Positions 36,831-43,636 of a stretch of DNA of 50,043 bases are shown piece by piece. The translations under genes and the position numbers were made by a program. The first letter of the stretch is position 1. Each line of letters starts with the position of its first letter. The stretch comes from a virus: positions 1 through 50,043 of the IMG/VR virus record IMGVR_UViG_3300043410_001172. One strand, given 5' to 3'. The notes below the pieces were generated by a model. The model did no database searches, was not told the origin of the DNA, and saw nothing but the letters and a program-made list of their open reading frames with translations.

Positions 36831-37033
36831 TGTTTCCAGAGTATGAATTTGAAATAATCTTCTTCGGAGTAGAAGTTGAACTTGTATGTGCCAACATTTC
36901 CCCCGGGTTGCTCTATTATCTCATAGTTCCAATTATTTGTACAGTGTTCCTTTACCCAATCTATCATGGGTTTTAGTTCACCGAATCTTAGATGAACCTC
37001 AGCTTCATGTCTCTTTAGTATATTGGTTGACAT
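36827..37033 (-). CDS. Small W/F-rich protein, FKLRW-tail family (68 aa)
   Basis: Ends FYSEEDYFKFILWKQ, matching the C-terminal layout of the paralogues at 4636, 4848, 40797 and 40979. The ATG at 37033 has AAGGGTGG seven bases upstream, overlapping the deaminase gene by 29 bases. Function unknown. Confidence 0.65.
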   Translation of the reverse strand: MSTNILKRHEAEVHLRFGELKPMIDWVKEHCTNNWNYEIIEQPGGNVGTYKFNFYSEEDYFKFILWKQ

Positions 37034-37547
37034 TGATGCCACCCTTCTCTAGGAAGTCAACGCCTTTTGTATCGCGGTATGATTCACGATAAAAAACGTT
37101 CTTTATACCTGATTGAAAAATCATTTTCGCACAGTGTATACAAGGTGCAGTAGTTACAAACAATGTAGCATCTTCGCTAGATTCTGTACTTCCTGATACC
37201 TTGGCAATTGCGTTACTCTCGGCATGTAACACTTCATCTTTCGTTACAAGTTTGTAACGAGCATTGTACTTGTACTCTTCGCCTGATTCAGTTATCTTAG
37301 TAACTTCTTCCTTATAGGGCCAACGTTCAAAGATTTCATCTGGATTGAGCCATCCACCTGCGTCTGCACTCATGTATTCTTTGTATTCGCATTCGTTATC
37401 CCAACCACTTGGCATGCCGTTGTAGCCATACGACAGAATGCGATTGTCTTTAACGATTACAGCCCCTACTTGTCTGCGAATCGCATGGCTGAGTTTACCT
37501 GTACGTTCTGCAACGTCCATGTAATAGTCTATGTATTTTTGTTTCAT
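37005..37547 (-). CDS. dCMP deaminase-like zinc enzyme
   Basis: A cytidine-deaminase fold enzyme of 180 residues. The zinc site is HAESNAIAK (His-Ala-Glu, about residues 108-116) and APCIHCAKM (Cys-x2-Cys, about 133-141). The N-terminus (YMDVAERTGKLSHAIRRQVGAVIV, about 9-32) and length fit dCMP deaminases of T4-like phages, which convert dCMP to dUMP for dTMP supply. The insert EEVTKITESGEEYKYNAR (about 79-96) is longer than in minimal forms. Overlaps both neighbours. Confidence 0.9.
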   Translation of the reverse strand: MKQKYIDYYMDVAERTGKLSHAIRRQVGAVIVKDNRILSYGYNGMPSGWDNECEYKEYMSADAGGWLNPDEIFERWPYKEEVTKITESGEEYKYNARYKLVTKDEVLHAESNAIAKVSGSTESSEDATLFVTTAPCIHCAKMIFQSGIKNVFYRESYRDTKGVDFLEKGGINVNQYTKET

Positions 37548-37789
37548 CTAACGTATTTGCAATATCTAATGTGTTGGATGATGTCTCGGTCATCAACGAA
37601 TATACTTAGTACTCTATCTTGTACCCCGAACTTTTCTGAAAAGAGTTTACCTAAATGTGTGCCTTTGAGTTTTTCGAACGTTGCTTCTTTTAAGAAAGAC
37701 TGAAATTCTTCTTCTGTAATAGGAGCGAATCCATTATCTTTGAACGCATCACTTGCGATCCTCAAGTCCTTGACCATATTCTGAAACAT
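37544..37789 (-). CDS. Hypothetical phage protein (81 aa)
   Basis: Not recognised. Helical, with a C-terminal block VLSIFVDDRDIIQHIRYCKYV. The frame is open further upstream but would overlap 37791-38330 by over 200 bases, so I use the ATG at 37789, two bases past that gene's stop. ATGA overlap with the deaminase gene. Confidence 0.7.
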   Translation of the reverse strand: MFQNMVKDLRIASDAFKDNGFAPITEEEFQSFLKEATFEKLKGTHLGKLFSEKFGVQDRVLSIFVDDRDIIQHIRYCKYVR

Positions 37790-37790
37790 A

Positions 37791-38330
37791 TCAATCCCAC
37801 AGGTTGCGAAAGTACTTACCGAACAATTCGAAACCTTCTTGCATTCGTTCTTCATGTAGTCTATGTCCGACACTATCATACCAATGTTCGTCAGGATTCT
37901 TATCGACCATTTGATATGTTGCTTCCATCTTTCCTGTAATGGGATTAGGATATAACTTGTCTGTCTCAACCCAATCGTACTTAGCAGTACCATGGTGATA
38001 TTGACCATCGTAGTCTTCGAAAGCAAGTTGTCCGAATGACCAAATCATTTTGTCTAGTACATCATCCCAACCTGCACATGCTATATTCCATGCGTCTTGG
38101 TGACTTTCTTTGTAGAAATCAAAGCTGTCCTGCTGTGCGTAATCTTCACCCCCAACGTTATCAACAAAATCACCAGGTACACCCATTTTGTTTTCTTTGA
38201 GTTGCACTAGCATCGGATAGATAATCCTAGCAAGTGTTACGTCAACATTCCAGGTGTCCCAACGGTCTAATTGAATGTCAATCTTTTGACCGCGACCGTT
38301 CTTCGGGAACTTACCAATGTTAATTTTCAT
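37791..38330 (-). CDS. Conserved T4-like phage protein (179 aa)
   Basis: IDIQLDRWDTWNVDVTLARIIYPML (about residues 17-41), QLKENKMGVPG and WDDVLDKMIWSF (about 88-99) mark a family common in cyanophages and other T4-like phages. Function unknown. Overlaps 38327-38686 by four bases. Confidence 0.8.
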   Translation of the reverse strand: MKINIGKFPKNGRGQKIDIQLDRWDTWNVDVTLARIIYPMLVQLKENKMGVPGDFVDNVGGEDYAQQDSFDFYKESHQDAWNIACAGWDDVLDKMIWSFGQLAFEDYDGQYHHGTAKYDWVETDKLYPNPITGKMEATYQMVDKNPDEHWYDSVGHRLHEERMQEGFELFGKYFRNLWD

Positions 38331-38686
38331 GCTAGTACTTCGATGGATTCACCGTTCTTGAATGCAAAAATCTTGCCGTCATACTTCACTGCCGCAAGTG
38401 TGACATTCTTGTATTCTTTTGCAAGTTTAGCTAACTCCTGGACACTTGAACCCTGACAGATAAAGTTGTCTGATTCTTTGTCAAAGAGGTACAACATGTT
38501 GCCATGCGTTTCAACCTCAAGTTTGTAAACTTCAGGGATCTTAGGCTCCTCTTTGGTGAGTCCTAATTCTTTCTCTAAGTTGAAGCCGTTCTCTTCGGCT
38601 ACTTCTTTCATCATCTTGACTATCTTGTAATAGCCATACATTTTACCAAGGATGAATCCAACAACAAATGTAAGTAAAAGTTCCAT
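38327..38686 (-). CDS. Membrane-anchored conserved phage protein (119 aa)
   Basis: A hydrophobic N-terminal segment (residues 2-20, ELLLTFVVGFILGKMYGYY) and a soluble C-terminal half with a YLFDKESDNFICQGSSVQELAKLAKEY region (about 66-91) common in T4-like phages. The ATG is five bases after a late box on the minus strand, so its transcript is predicted to be leaderless. Confidence 0.75.
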   Translation of the reverse strand: MELLLTFVVGFILGKMYGYYKIVKMMKEVAEENGFNLEKELGLTKEEPKIPEVYKLEVETHGNMLYLFDKESDNFICQGSSVQELAKLAKEYKNVTLAAVKYDGKIFAFKNGESIEVLA

Positions 38687-38690
38687 GATA

Positions 38691-38972
38691 TTATTTATTG
38701 ATGGTTAGATTAGACCACTGTTTTAGCTTCTCAAATTTACGCATTTTTGCTTCACGCAAGTTATCATCATCGATGCCCACTTGCAAGTCAACTAACAATT
38801 CAATCATCGCTTGAACATCTCCAAGCTCTTGCGTAAGTCGTTGTAGATTCGTTGAGTCGGATCCTGGCACAAGCTGGTCAGGACCGAAACGAAATATCTT
38901 ACTGATAACTTGGGCGGCTTCAATAAGCTCCTCTTGTAAGATAATAAGCGTTTCTCGGAGGTCTTCATTCAT
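38691..38972 (-). CDS. MazG-like nucleotide pyrophosphohydrolase (93 aa)
   Basis: The two MazG-type helices are present: LQEELIEAAQVISKIFRFG (about residues 12-30) and LTQELGDVQAMIELL (about 45-59), giving the EExxE and ExxD metal ligands. Small MazG-like enzymes are common in phages and may lower NTP or ppGpp-type alarm molecules. The 3' end carries a late box for the next gene. Overlaps 38965-39087 by eight bases. Confidence 0.85.
   Translation of the reverse strand: MNEDLRETLIILQEELIEAAQVISKIFRFGPDQLVPGSDSTNLQRLTQELGDVQAMIELLVDLQVGIDDDNLREAKMRKFEKLKQWSNLTINK
38692..38699 (-). promoter_or_regulatory. T4-late-type promoter AATAAATA (minus)
   Basis: AATAAATA on the minus strand, inside the 3' end of 38691-38972, ends five bases before the ATG at 38686. 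Confidence 0.6.
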
Positions 38973-39087
38973 TTTCTTTTGCTTTCATTCCGTCATTGTA
39001 ACCGAGTTTATATCCGATTATTAATGCAACATACATACCGATTGTCACTGACAGCAACGTTACTATTACTGGTAACTGTTCTGTCAT
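38965..39087 (-). CDS. 40-residue membrane microprotein
   Basis: One hydrophobic segment (residues 5-26) ending in a charged tail (KLGYNDGMKAKENE). Overlaps both neighbours (four bases with the cupin gene). Function unknown. Confidence 0.6.
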   Translation of the reverse strand: MTEQLPVIVTLLSVTIGMYVALIIGYKLGYNDGMKAKENE

Positions 39088-39554
39088 GCTGCCTTCTTTT
39101 GTTGCTTACGTGCTAGATAATCTTCCCACTGAAACCACTTGTTACCTTTCAAGAAACCCCATTCACGTTGTTGAGGTCCCATGAAGAATAGTGATGTAGT
39201 GGGTCCTACAGTCTCATCCATTTCAAGCCAGTGAAATTCGTTTGCACTTCGCTTGATGATAGAGCCGGGACCTCGCCATGTAGTATATTCAGCGAATTGT
39301 TTGCCTTCATTGTTGAAGACAGGGGTGTGTTCCCAGTAGCCGCCTTTGAGAATAATTGTCATATAGGGCCAAGGGTGGTCGTGAAACACTGGTTCATCGC
39401 CCTTCATAATCTTGTGAAGTGTCACGTTGAAGGGGAACCATTTACGATCCTTAAGAAACAGGTAGTAACGATGCATGTACTCCTCACCTGTTTCTCTGTC
39501 AGGAATTAAACGGTAACGATCCAACTTAACCATCAAATTATGAAACCAACTCAT
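39084..39554 (-). CDS. Cupin-like phage protein (156 aa)
   Basis: The N-terminal YYLFLKDRKWFPFNVTLH (about residues 30-47), EPVFHDHPWPYMTIILKGGYWEH (about 54-76) and FHWLEMDE (about 107-114) form a cupin barrel with possible metal-binding His (HDH, H107). FFMGPQQREWGFL (about 123-135) is a family signature. It may be a dioxygenase-like or sugar-binding cupin; the substrate is unknown. Common in T4-like phages. Confidence 0.8.
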   Translation of the reverse strand: MSWFHNLMVKLDRYRLIPDRETGEEYMHRYYLFLKDRKWFPFNVTLHKIMKGDEPVFHDHPWPYMTIILKGGYWEHTPVFNNEGKQFAEYTTWRGPGSIIKRSANEFHWLEMDETVGPTTSLFFMGPQQREWGFLKGNKWFQWEDYLARKQQKKAA

Positions 39555-39569
39555 TTTAACTCCTGATAA

Positions 39570-39597
39570 AAATTCTGAACGGGCTTGAGGTGCCCGT
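39570..39597 (-). terminator. Likely terminator (minus)
   Basis: ACGGGC, loop, GCCCGT (39579-39597), followed on the minus strand, after a few bases, by TTTTT; ends the gene at 39616-39855. Confidence 0.6.
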
Positions 39598-39615
39598 AAA
39601 ACCTGTCAGCACATT

Positions 39616-39855
39616 TTACTGTGCTTGCAATGCGCGGTAGCCTGCTGCGACTACTTCGCGGCTTGGAGTACCCAAACGATACTTAACGCCTGTCTTGTGT
39701 TCATTTGCATAAACTGCATAACCACCACGCAAGCGCAAGTCGCTTACTGTAGCTGTTGGGTTAGCAATACCAAAACGTGCTTTGATTTGTGCCGCTGTGA
39801 GTTCTTCACCTTTACGTAGTGCCTCGATTAGGCGTTCGCTTTTGCTCTTTGTCAT
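39616..39855 (-). CDS. Winged-helix-like small protein (79 aa)
   Basis: LIEALRKGEELTAAQIKARFGIANPTATVSDLRLRGGYAVYA (about residues 9-50) is a winged helix-turn-helix layout, then a short C-terminal wing. Probably DNA binding. ATG at 39855 with an AAAGGAA site; the frame upstream is open but runs through the promoter. It could regulate its own promoter (palindrome CGTTCATTGAACG at 39877-39889). Confidence 0.75.
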   Translation of the reverse strand: MTKSKSERLIEALRKGEELTAAQIKARFGIANPTATVSDLRLRGGYAVYANEHKTGVKYRLGTPSREVVAAGYRALQAQ

Positions 39856-39895
39856 TTTGTTTCCTTTAAATGTTTCGTTCATTGAACGTACATAG

Positions 39896-39924
39896 ATTAT
39901 ACGACACATTCTATTACGAAACAA
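39896..39924 (-). promoter_or_regulatory. Promoter of the winged-helix gene (minus)
   Basis: TATAAT (39896-39901) and a weak -35 TTGTTT (39919-39924), 17-base spacer, minus strand. The weak -35 fits a regulated promoter. Confidence 0.6.
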
Positions 39925-39948
39925 GTAGTATTGGACACCTGTTTTCAA

Positions 39949-40800
39949 TTAGATATCCAGAAACTTTAACTCAAACACATCGGCTTGAGGATCATGTCCA
40001 CCATAGCCACGAGGGTTACATACAATTCGGGTAGTACCGATATTGTAATCAAACGGGTCGTGCATGTGCCCGTGAGTCCACAATTTGATTTGGGGATGAT
40101 CCAAAATGAATTCACTCAAGTCACTAGCGTAACCACCGTTCATCAAGGATTGTGAAGGATCACGGTAGCGTTCATGGATTGATTCCAAGCTAGGAGCATG
40201 GTGACCAACTACCACAATGTTTTCGTCTTTCCTATCACCAATAACTGTCTTGAAATAGTTAACAGTTTGTTGGTGACGATACATCGCATGTGCTGGACGC
40301 AACTTAGTGTACCCATGTTCGTCATTGCGAATGATGCGGAAGTCATTCATCATGTCAGCCAATGCATGAAGTGTCAATGGATCACCTTTATTACAATCAG
40401 TCCACAATGTCGCACCCACAAACGTGTAGCCATTGATTTCTTTAATGTCACGTTCTAAGTAGTAAACGTTATCAAAACGTGCGGCTTCATAGCGTAGGTC
40501 ATCAATAGAACCTTTCCACTTGCCGTGATAGAACTCGTGATTGCCAGCAACATAAACAACATGAGGGAATTCAAAACTCACACGCTTAAGGAAGTCACGA
40601 TAGCGTTGAGCCATCAATGCGTTATGCCCTAATTGCTTGTAGGGTTCATATGGACTAGTCACAGTAGGAGGTGCGTGATTGTGCAAACTGTCAGCAATCA
40701 TAATGTCCCCAGACAGGATCAATACCTCAGCACCTTCTGTGTTGAATAGTTCAATGTCTTTAAATTCTAAGTGCAGGTCACTGCATACTGCTATTTTCAT
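39949..40800 (-). CDS. Metallophosphoesterase (calcineurin-like)
   Basis: All metal-site motifs are intact: SDLHLEF (residues 7-13), SGDIM (about 32-36), VAGNHEFYH (about 84-92), VGHHAP (about 193-198) and HGHMHD (about 239-244), followed by NPRGYG. Substrate unknown; phage relatives may act on nucleic acid ends, cyclic nucleotides or 2',3'-phosphates. Start at the ATG overlapping the previous stop. This is the active counterpart of the degenerate protein at 19469-20161. Confidence 0.9.
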   Translation of the reverse strand: MKIAVCSDLHLEFKDIELFNTEGAEVLILSGDIMIADSLHNHAPPTVTSPYEPYKQLGHNALMAQRYRDFLKRVSFEFPHVVYVAGNHEFYHGKWKGSIDDLRYEAARFDNVYYLERDIKEINGYTFVGATLWTDCNKGDPLTLHALADMMNDFRIIRNDEHGYTKLRPAHAMYRHQQTVNYFKTVIGDRKDENIVVVGHHAPSLESIHERYRDPSQSLMNGGYASDLSEFILDHPQIKLWTHGHMHDPFDYNIGTTRIVCNPRGYGGHDPQADVFELKFLDI

Positions 40801-40982
40801 AACCACCTCAACTTAAACCACAGATAGTCTTTTTCTTCCGTGAACCAAAATTCTTCATTCATGTAATCCCAACGACCACACGAATTTGCTCTACACCAGT
40901 TGCTTATTTCAGCCCAGTCACCAGTCCACCAGTTTGCAGTGCGCTCGTATGGGATTCTGAATTTCGCATCTTTTCTATTCAT
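40797..40982 (-). CDS. Small W/F-rich protein, FKLRW-tail family (61 aa)
   Basis: Ends FWFTEEKDYLWFKLRWL, the best example of the tail pattern shared with 4636-4851 and other members. Four-base ATGA overlaps on both sides. Function unknown. Confidence 0.7.
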   Translation of the reverse strand: MNRKDAKFRIPYERTANWWTGDWAEISNWCRANSCGRWDYMNEEFWFTEEKDYLWFKLRWL

Positions 40983-41209
40983 ATCCACAACAACCCAAAA
41001 TGTACTGCGTCACTTTCTTTTTGAAACTTAAAGACACCCGATGAAAATTTATTTTGAATCACATATTCACCTTTAGATTTTTTCTTAACCCAGGCGACTG
41101 CCTTCTCTACTCTGTTATCGTAGTCCATCCAGTCTTCATCCCCGCGGCGTTGAAGTGTGACTTTATACTTTGTTTTTCGTTCTAACTGTCTACGTTGTTT
41201 TGAATTCAT
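40979..41209 (-). CDS. Small basic protein, FKLRW-tail family, divergent (76 aa)
   Basis: Basic N-terminus (QRRQLERKTKYK, residues 4-15) and a C-terminus FKFQKESDAVHFGLLWI that fits the family pattern loosely. ATGA overlaps with both neighbours. Confidence 0.65.
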   Translation of the reverse strand: MNSKQRRQLERKTKYKVTLQRRGDEDWMDYDNRVEKAVAWVKKKSKGEYVIQNKFSSGVFKFQKESDAVHFGLLWI

Positions 41210-41409
41210 TCTGAAAACTTCCGTTCATCGTAATAGTTGCAACACGCACAATAACGTGCTTGACGAATATAGATGCTACCTGGATGACGTTTGGGGTCTC
41301 CCCACTTAAGCCACGTATGCCAACCCAATCTACAAAAGATAGGATTAGTAGCTAGTAAAGGTTGATCCCTAAGAGCCCTTGCTGTGTTCTCTTTTTCCAG
41401 TGCATACAT
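41206..41409 (-). CDS. Small cysteine-containing phage protein (67 aa)
   Basis: FCRLGWHTWLKWG (about residues 25-37) and RYCACCNYYDE (about 52-62) form a probable zinc site of a type frequent in phages. It overlaps the upstream gene 41369-41539 by 41 bases. Function unknown. Confidence 0.7.
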   Translation of the reverse strand: MYALEKENTARALRDQPLLATNPIFCRLGWHTWLKWGDPKRHPGSIYIRQARYCACCNYYDERKFSE

Positions 41410-41539
41410 GTGTCTTAGCTTCTTTCTTATCAGGTGTGATTAATTCGCATTCTTTGCAACGATACATATATGCGAAGGACTGCTTGATTCTGCCTTCTGG
41501 TCTAGTGTATCCTTGATAAGTGCGAATTATTTCAATCAT
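41369..41539 (-). CDS. Small zinc-finger-like protein (56 aa)
   Basis: MYRCKECELIT (about residues 25-35) and KTHVCTGK (about 42-49) give a CxxC...HxC zinc-knuckle layout. The start lies in the ATGA-type overlap with 41536-41901. The 41-base overlap with the next gene lowers confidence. Confidence 0.55.
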   Translation of the reverse strand: MIEIIRTYQGYTRPEGRIKQSFAYMYRCKECELITPDKKEAKTHVCTGKREHSKGS

Positions 41540-41901
41540 TTTAAGTTGTCCACATGTTTACATTTGTGCCTGAATGCAAATCCAGGACATGTACATGTGT
41601 ATTTACTCCCAATCTTGGTAATAGAGTACTCTTTACCATTTGATCCTTTTACAATTATAGCAGCCTTTGGAACAAAAGTTTCTTGTTTGGTAAAGTAAAC
41701 TGAGTCAGGTTCGCCCTTCTTCTTTAGCTCTATGAACTTACGACCCTTTGTGTAGATACTGATTGGGTTTTTGAACTTGAAGAGGTCAGTAGTACCCTGC
41801 TTGATGTACCCAACCATTTTGGTCTTGTCATCTGAAACATAGTATGTATGATTCTGGGCATCTTTACTGTCCCACTCAGTAACCTCTTGCAAGTATTTCA
41901 T
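41536..41901 (-). CDS. SWIM-type zinc finger protein (121 aa)
   Basis: The C-terminal YTCTCPGFAFRHKCKHV (about residues 101-117) is a SWIM zinc finger (CxC...CxH). The N-terminal part (1-90) is a beta-rich domain with MVGYIKQG and SVYFTKQE. SWIM domains bind DNA or proteins. The type is found in several T4-like phages; role unknown. ATGA overlap with the upstream gene. Confidence 0.8.
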   Translation of the reverse strand: MKYLQEVTEWDSKDAQNHTYYVSDDKTKMVGYIKQGTTDLFKFKNPISIYTKGRKFIELKKKGEPDSVYFTKQETFVPKAAIIVKGSNGKEYSITKIGSKYTCTCPGFAFRHKCKHVDNLK

Positions 41902-42059
41902 AGTTCCTCTTTAACCCATAACCAATTGTAAATTAGAATAGCAACAAGTTGATTCCAACCTGTTTCTAACGCTTTCTCATAGTTCGGAACATCATGCCAT
42001 GCTTCAACTAGGAAGCAAGCCAGTATCATCGTCAATGAACAGATTATAGCGCCTCTCAT
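41898..42059 (-). CDS. 53-residue membrane protein
   Basis: Hydrophobic segments at residues 3-18 and 38-48, separated by a polar loop (WHDVPNYEKALETG). Overlaps both neighbours by four bases. Function unknown. Confidence 0.6.
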   Translation of the reverse strand: MRGAIICSLTMILACFLVEAWHDVPNYEKALETGWNQLVAILIYNWLWVKEEL

Positions 42060-42487
42060 GCCTCTTCCTTAGCCATTTCTTCTGCGAGGGCTTCTGACAA
42101 AACTTTCCACTCAGCACCTTCAGAGACATACCAAACATTGTCTTTCATCACGTAAAAGTATTCGGCGTCAATGCCTGCAAACAATTCTTGGTCATTGTGA
42201 AACACTTTGAAGTCAACACCTGTTTCGTCACGGTCACGCTTGTAGAATCGGCATTGCTTTGCAATGTTGTCAGTATCATAAACCATGCGGTCGTTGAAGT
42301 CAATCTTCTCGCCAATTTCTTTACCCAACATGCTCATGTCACCTTGAGCAACTAGGAAATTTGCTTTGGTGCTGTCGTAATAATTGAGCAACACACGACC
42401 TACATAAGAGAGGTAACCATCTGAATGTGAATAAATTGCTTTACACTTGTCACCATGCATGATACCGATTGCTGAACGAGTTGACAT
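42056..42487 (-). CDS. Conserved early phage protein (143 aa)
   Basis: MSTRSAIGIMHGDKCKAIYSHSDGYLSYVG (1-30) is the start of a well-known hypothetical family in phages (usual form MSTRSTIAI...IYCHWDGY). Function unknown. It is the first gene behind the promoter at 42521-42549, with an AAGGAA ribosome site. Confidence 0.85.
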   Translation of the reverse strand: MSTRSAIGIMHGDKCKAIYSHSDGYLSYVGRVLLNYYDSTKANFLVAQGDMSMLGKEIGEKIDFNDRMVYDTDNIAKQCRFYKRDRDETGVDFKVFHNDQELFAGIDAEYFYVMKDNVWYVSEGAEWKVLSEALAEEMAKEEA

Positions 42488-42520
42488 TTTGATTCCTTCT
42501 CTTTGACTGTTTAAGATTCT

Positions 42521-42549
42521 ATTATATACCCAAAACGATTATTTGTCAA
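42521..42549 (-). promoter_or_regulatory. Perfect consensus sigma70 promoter (minus)
   Basis: TTGACA (42544-42549) and TATAAT (42521-42526), 17-base spacer, minus strand; spacer similar to the plus-strand cassettes. A short hairpin (TAGTAC/GTACTA at 42560-42573) lies just upstream. Confidence 0.95.
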
Positions 42550-42572
42550 CCGTTTTTTATAGTACTTTAGTA

Positions 42573-42734
42573 CTACATGGACTTGATGCGGTTGATGACT
42601 TGATTAGCCTCAATGAACTCGGTGCTCTGCATTAAGAGATTTTCAACTAGTTCGTCCATTGCATCCTGCAAAGGTTTCATGGAGTAAGTTTGGGTCCAAA
42701 CAATTTGATACAATTCATTTTTTTCGGGATTCAT
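42573..42734 (-). CDS. Small hypothetical protein (53 aa)
   Basis: Not recognised. Helical and acidic (LQDAMDELVENLLMQSTEFIEANQVI, about residues 22-47). Follows the microprotein at 42742 after seven bases and ends at a small hairpin before the next promoter. Confidence 0.6.
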   Translation of the reverse strand: MNPEKNELYQIVWTQTYSMKPLQDAMDELVENLLMQSTEFIEANQVINRIKSM

Positions 42735-42741
42735 ATACACC

Positions 42742-42867
42742 TCACAGAAAAATCATAAAACAAACCAAAGCACAGATAACCATCAACCCTATGCTATCTG
42801 CAAGATCCTCACCCGGGGTAACTTTACGCTCGGGTTCTAGTGATTTAAGCCATTCTTTAAAGTTCAT
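42742..42867 (-). CDS. 41-residue membrane microprotein, leaderless mRNA predicted
   Basis: Charged N-terminal half (FKEWLKSLEPERK) and a hydrophobic C-terminus (residues 25-41, SIGLMVICALVCFMIFL), so it is tail-anchored. The ATG begins six bases after the -10 box, so the mRNA should start on or next to the A of the ATG, and there is no ribosome site. Confidence 0.6.
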   Translation of the reverse strand: MNFKEWLKSLEPERKVTPGEDLADSIGLMVICALVCFMIFL

Positions 42868-42873
42868 ATATGT

Positions 42874-42902
42874 ATTATACAACCAAAATGATTATTTGTC
42901 AA
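42874..42902 (-). promoter_or_regulatory. Perfect consensus sigma70 promoter (minus)
   Basis: TTGACA (42897-42902) and TATAAT (42874-42879), 17-base spacer; the ATG of the next gene is at 42867. Confidence 0.9.
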
Positions 42903-43102
42903 CCTTTTCGCAGGGTGTCAAAAATTTCATTCAAGTAGATGGATGCTTCGTCATGCTCCAAGTAGAAGTCTGTGGTAGGATCGTAGTACTTTCCTTCTAC
43001 TGGATCGTAATACAAGACTTTACCCGAGGGGTATGCGAACGGACCCTCAAGACCCTTGCGGGGTTTGAAGTCATGTTTTGGGATGAAAGAAATGTAACTC
43101 AT
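42899..43102 (-). CDS. Conserved small phage protein (67 aa)
   Basis: KHDFKPRKGLEGPFAYPSGKVLYYDPVEGKYYDPTTDFYLEHDE spans most of the length and is typical of a small phage family with a Tyr/Asp-rich repeat (YYDP twice). Start at 43102 with AAAGG; frame upstream rejected. Its 3' end contains the -35 of the next promoter. Confidence 0.75.
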   Translation of the reverse strand: MSYISFIPKHDFKPRKGLEGPFAYPSGKVLYYDPVEGKYYDPTTDFYLEHDEASIYLNEIFDTLRKG

Positions 43103-43113
43103 TAGTATTACCT

Positions 43114-43356
43114 TTAAGCAATGTTGAGTTGAACTTGAAGACCTTCCCAAGTACCTGCAAGACCTACTGAACACTGGTCTGCTACACCCGAACCTGAACG
43201 GGTGAACTCAAGTGCATCCAATGCTTTTTGAGTTGCGGAATTGCACTTCACAAAGTCACCGACGCCGTTGCGAATCTGTTTGGCAGTAGCATAGAAACAT
43301 GCAGTACCGACAATAACACGAAACTTCTGGGATTGTTTGAAACGCTTGACTGTCAT
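43114..43356 (-). CDS. Small conserved early phage protein (80 aa)
   Basis: RFKQSQKFRVIVGTACFYATAKQIRNG (about residues 5-31) and an SGSGVADQCSVGLAGTW region (about 54-70) resemble small conserved phage proteins of unknown role. ATG at 43356 with AAAGGAG. Confidence 0.75.
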   Translation of the reverse strand: MTVKRFKQSQKFRVIVGTACFYATAKQIRNGVGDFVKCNSATQKALDALEFTRSGSGVADQCSVGLAGTWEGLQVQLNIA

Positions 43357-43385
43357 AGTGACTCCTTTTCTCAATCAATACATGT

Positions 43386-43414
43386 ATTATATGCCCAAAG
43401 CCATTTACTGTCAA
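43386..43414 (-). promoter_or_regulatory. Consensus sigma70 promoter, B-type cassette (minus)
   Basis: TTGACA (43409-43414), TATAAT (43386-43391), 17-base spacer. Downstream ACATGTATTGATTGAGA matches the plus-strand promoter at 25109-25137. Confidence 0.95.
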
Positions 43415-43425
43415 CCTTTTTAGCC

Positions 43426-43457
43426 AAAAAAAGTAGTACTAAAAAGTACTACTTTTT
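43426..43457. terminator. Terminator between early cassettes
   Basis: AGTAGTACT, loop AAAA, AGTACTACT flanked by A and T runs, usable on both strands. It overlaps the 3' end of 43439-43597 and precedes the promoter at 43414: another terminator-promoter junction. Confidence 0.85.
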
Positions 43458-43597
43458 CGGTGCTTGTCATGTCGTCGGTACTCATTCTTTTTGTTCTTCA
43501 CAACCTTAGGTTTGAAAGGTGTGTTTTCACAGAACAAAACACGATGTGCCCGGTGCTTGGGCTGTTCAACAGTAAATTTTAAAAGTTCTTTTTTCAT
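43439..43597 (-). CDS. Small basic early protein (52 aa)
   Basis: Very basic, with KVVKNKKNEYRRHDKHRK (about residues 31-48), so it may bind nucleic acid. Not recognised. Its ATG is nine bases after the -10 box, leaving almost no leader. Confidence 0.6.
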   Translation of the reverse strand: MKKELLKFTVEQPKHRAHRVLFCENTPFKPKVVKNKKNEYRRHDKHRKSSTF

Positions 43598-43606
43598 AAT
43601 ACCGAT

Positions 43607-43635
43607 ATTATAGCAGAACTTCTATTTATTGTCAA
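43607..43635 (-). promoter_or_regulatory. Perfect consensus sigma70 promoter (minus)
   Basis: TTGACA (43630-43635) and TATAAT (43607-43612), 17-base spacer, minus strand. Confidence 0.9.
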
Positions 43636-43636
43636 G

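Noticed and set aside
37790-38026. Longer form of the gene ending at 37544 (160 aa)
   Set aside because: It would overlap the well-conserved gene 37791-38330 for most of its N-terminal half; the ATG at 37789 is correctly placed after that stop.
42659-43105. 148-aa plus-strand frame
   Set aside because: Covers three minus-strand genes with clear promoters and starts; no own ribosome site or family pattern.
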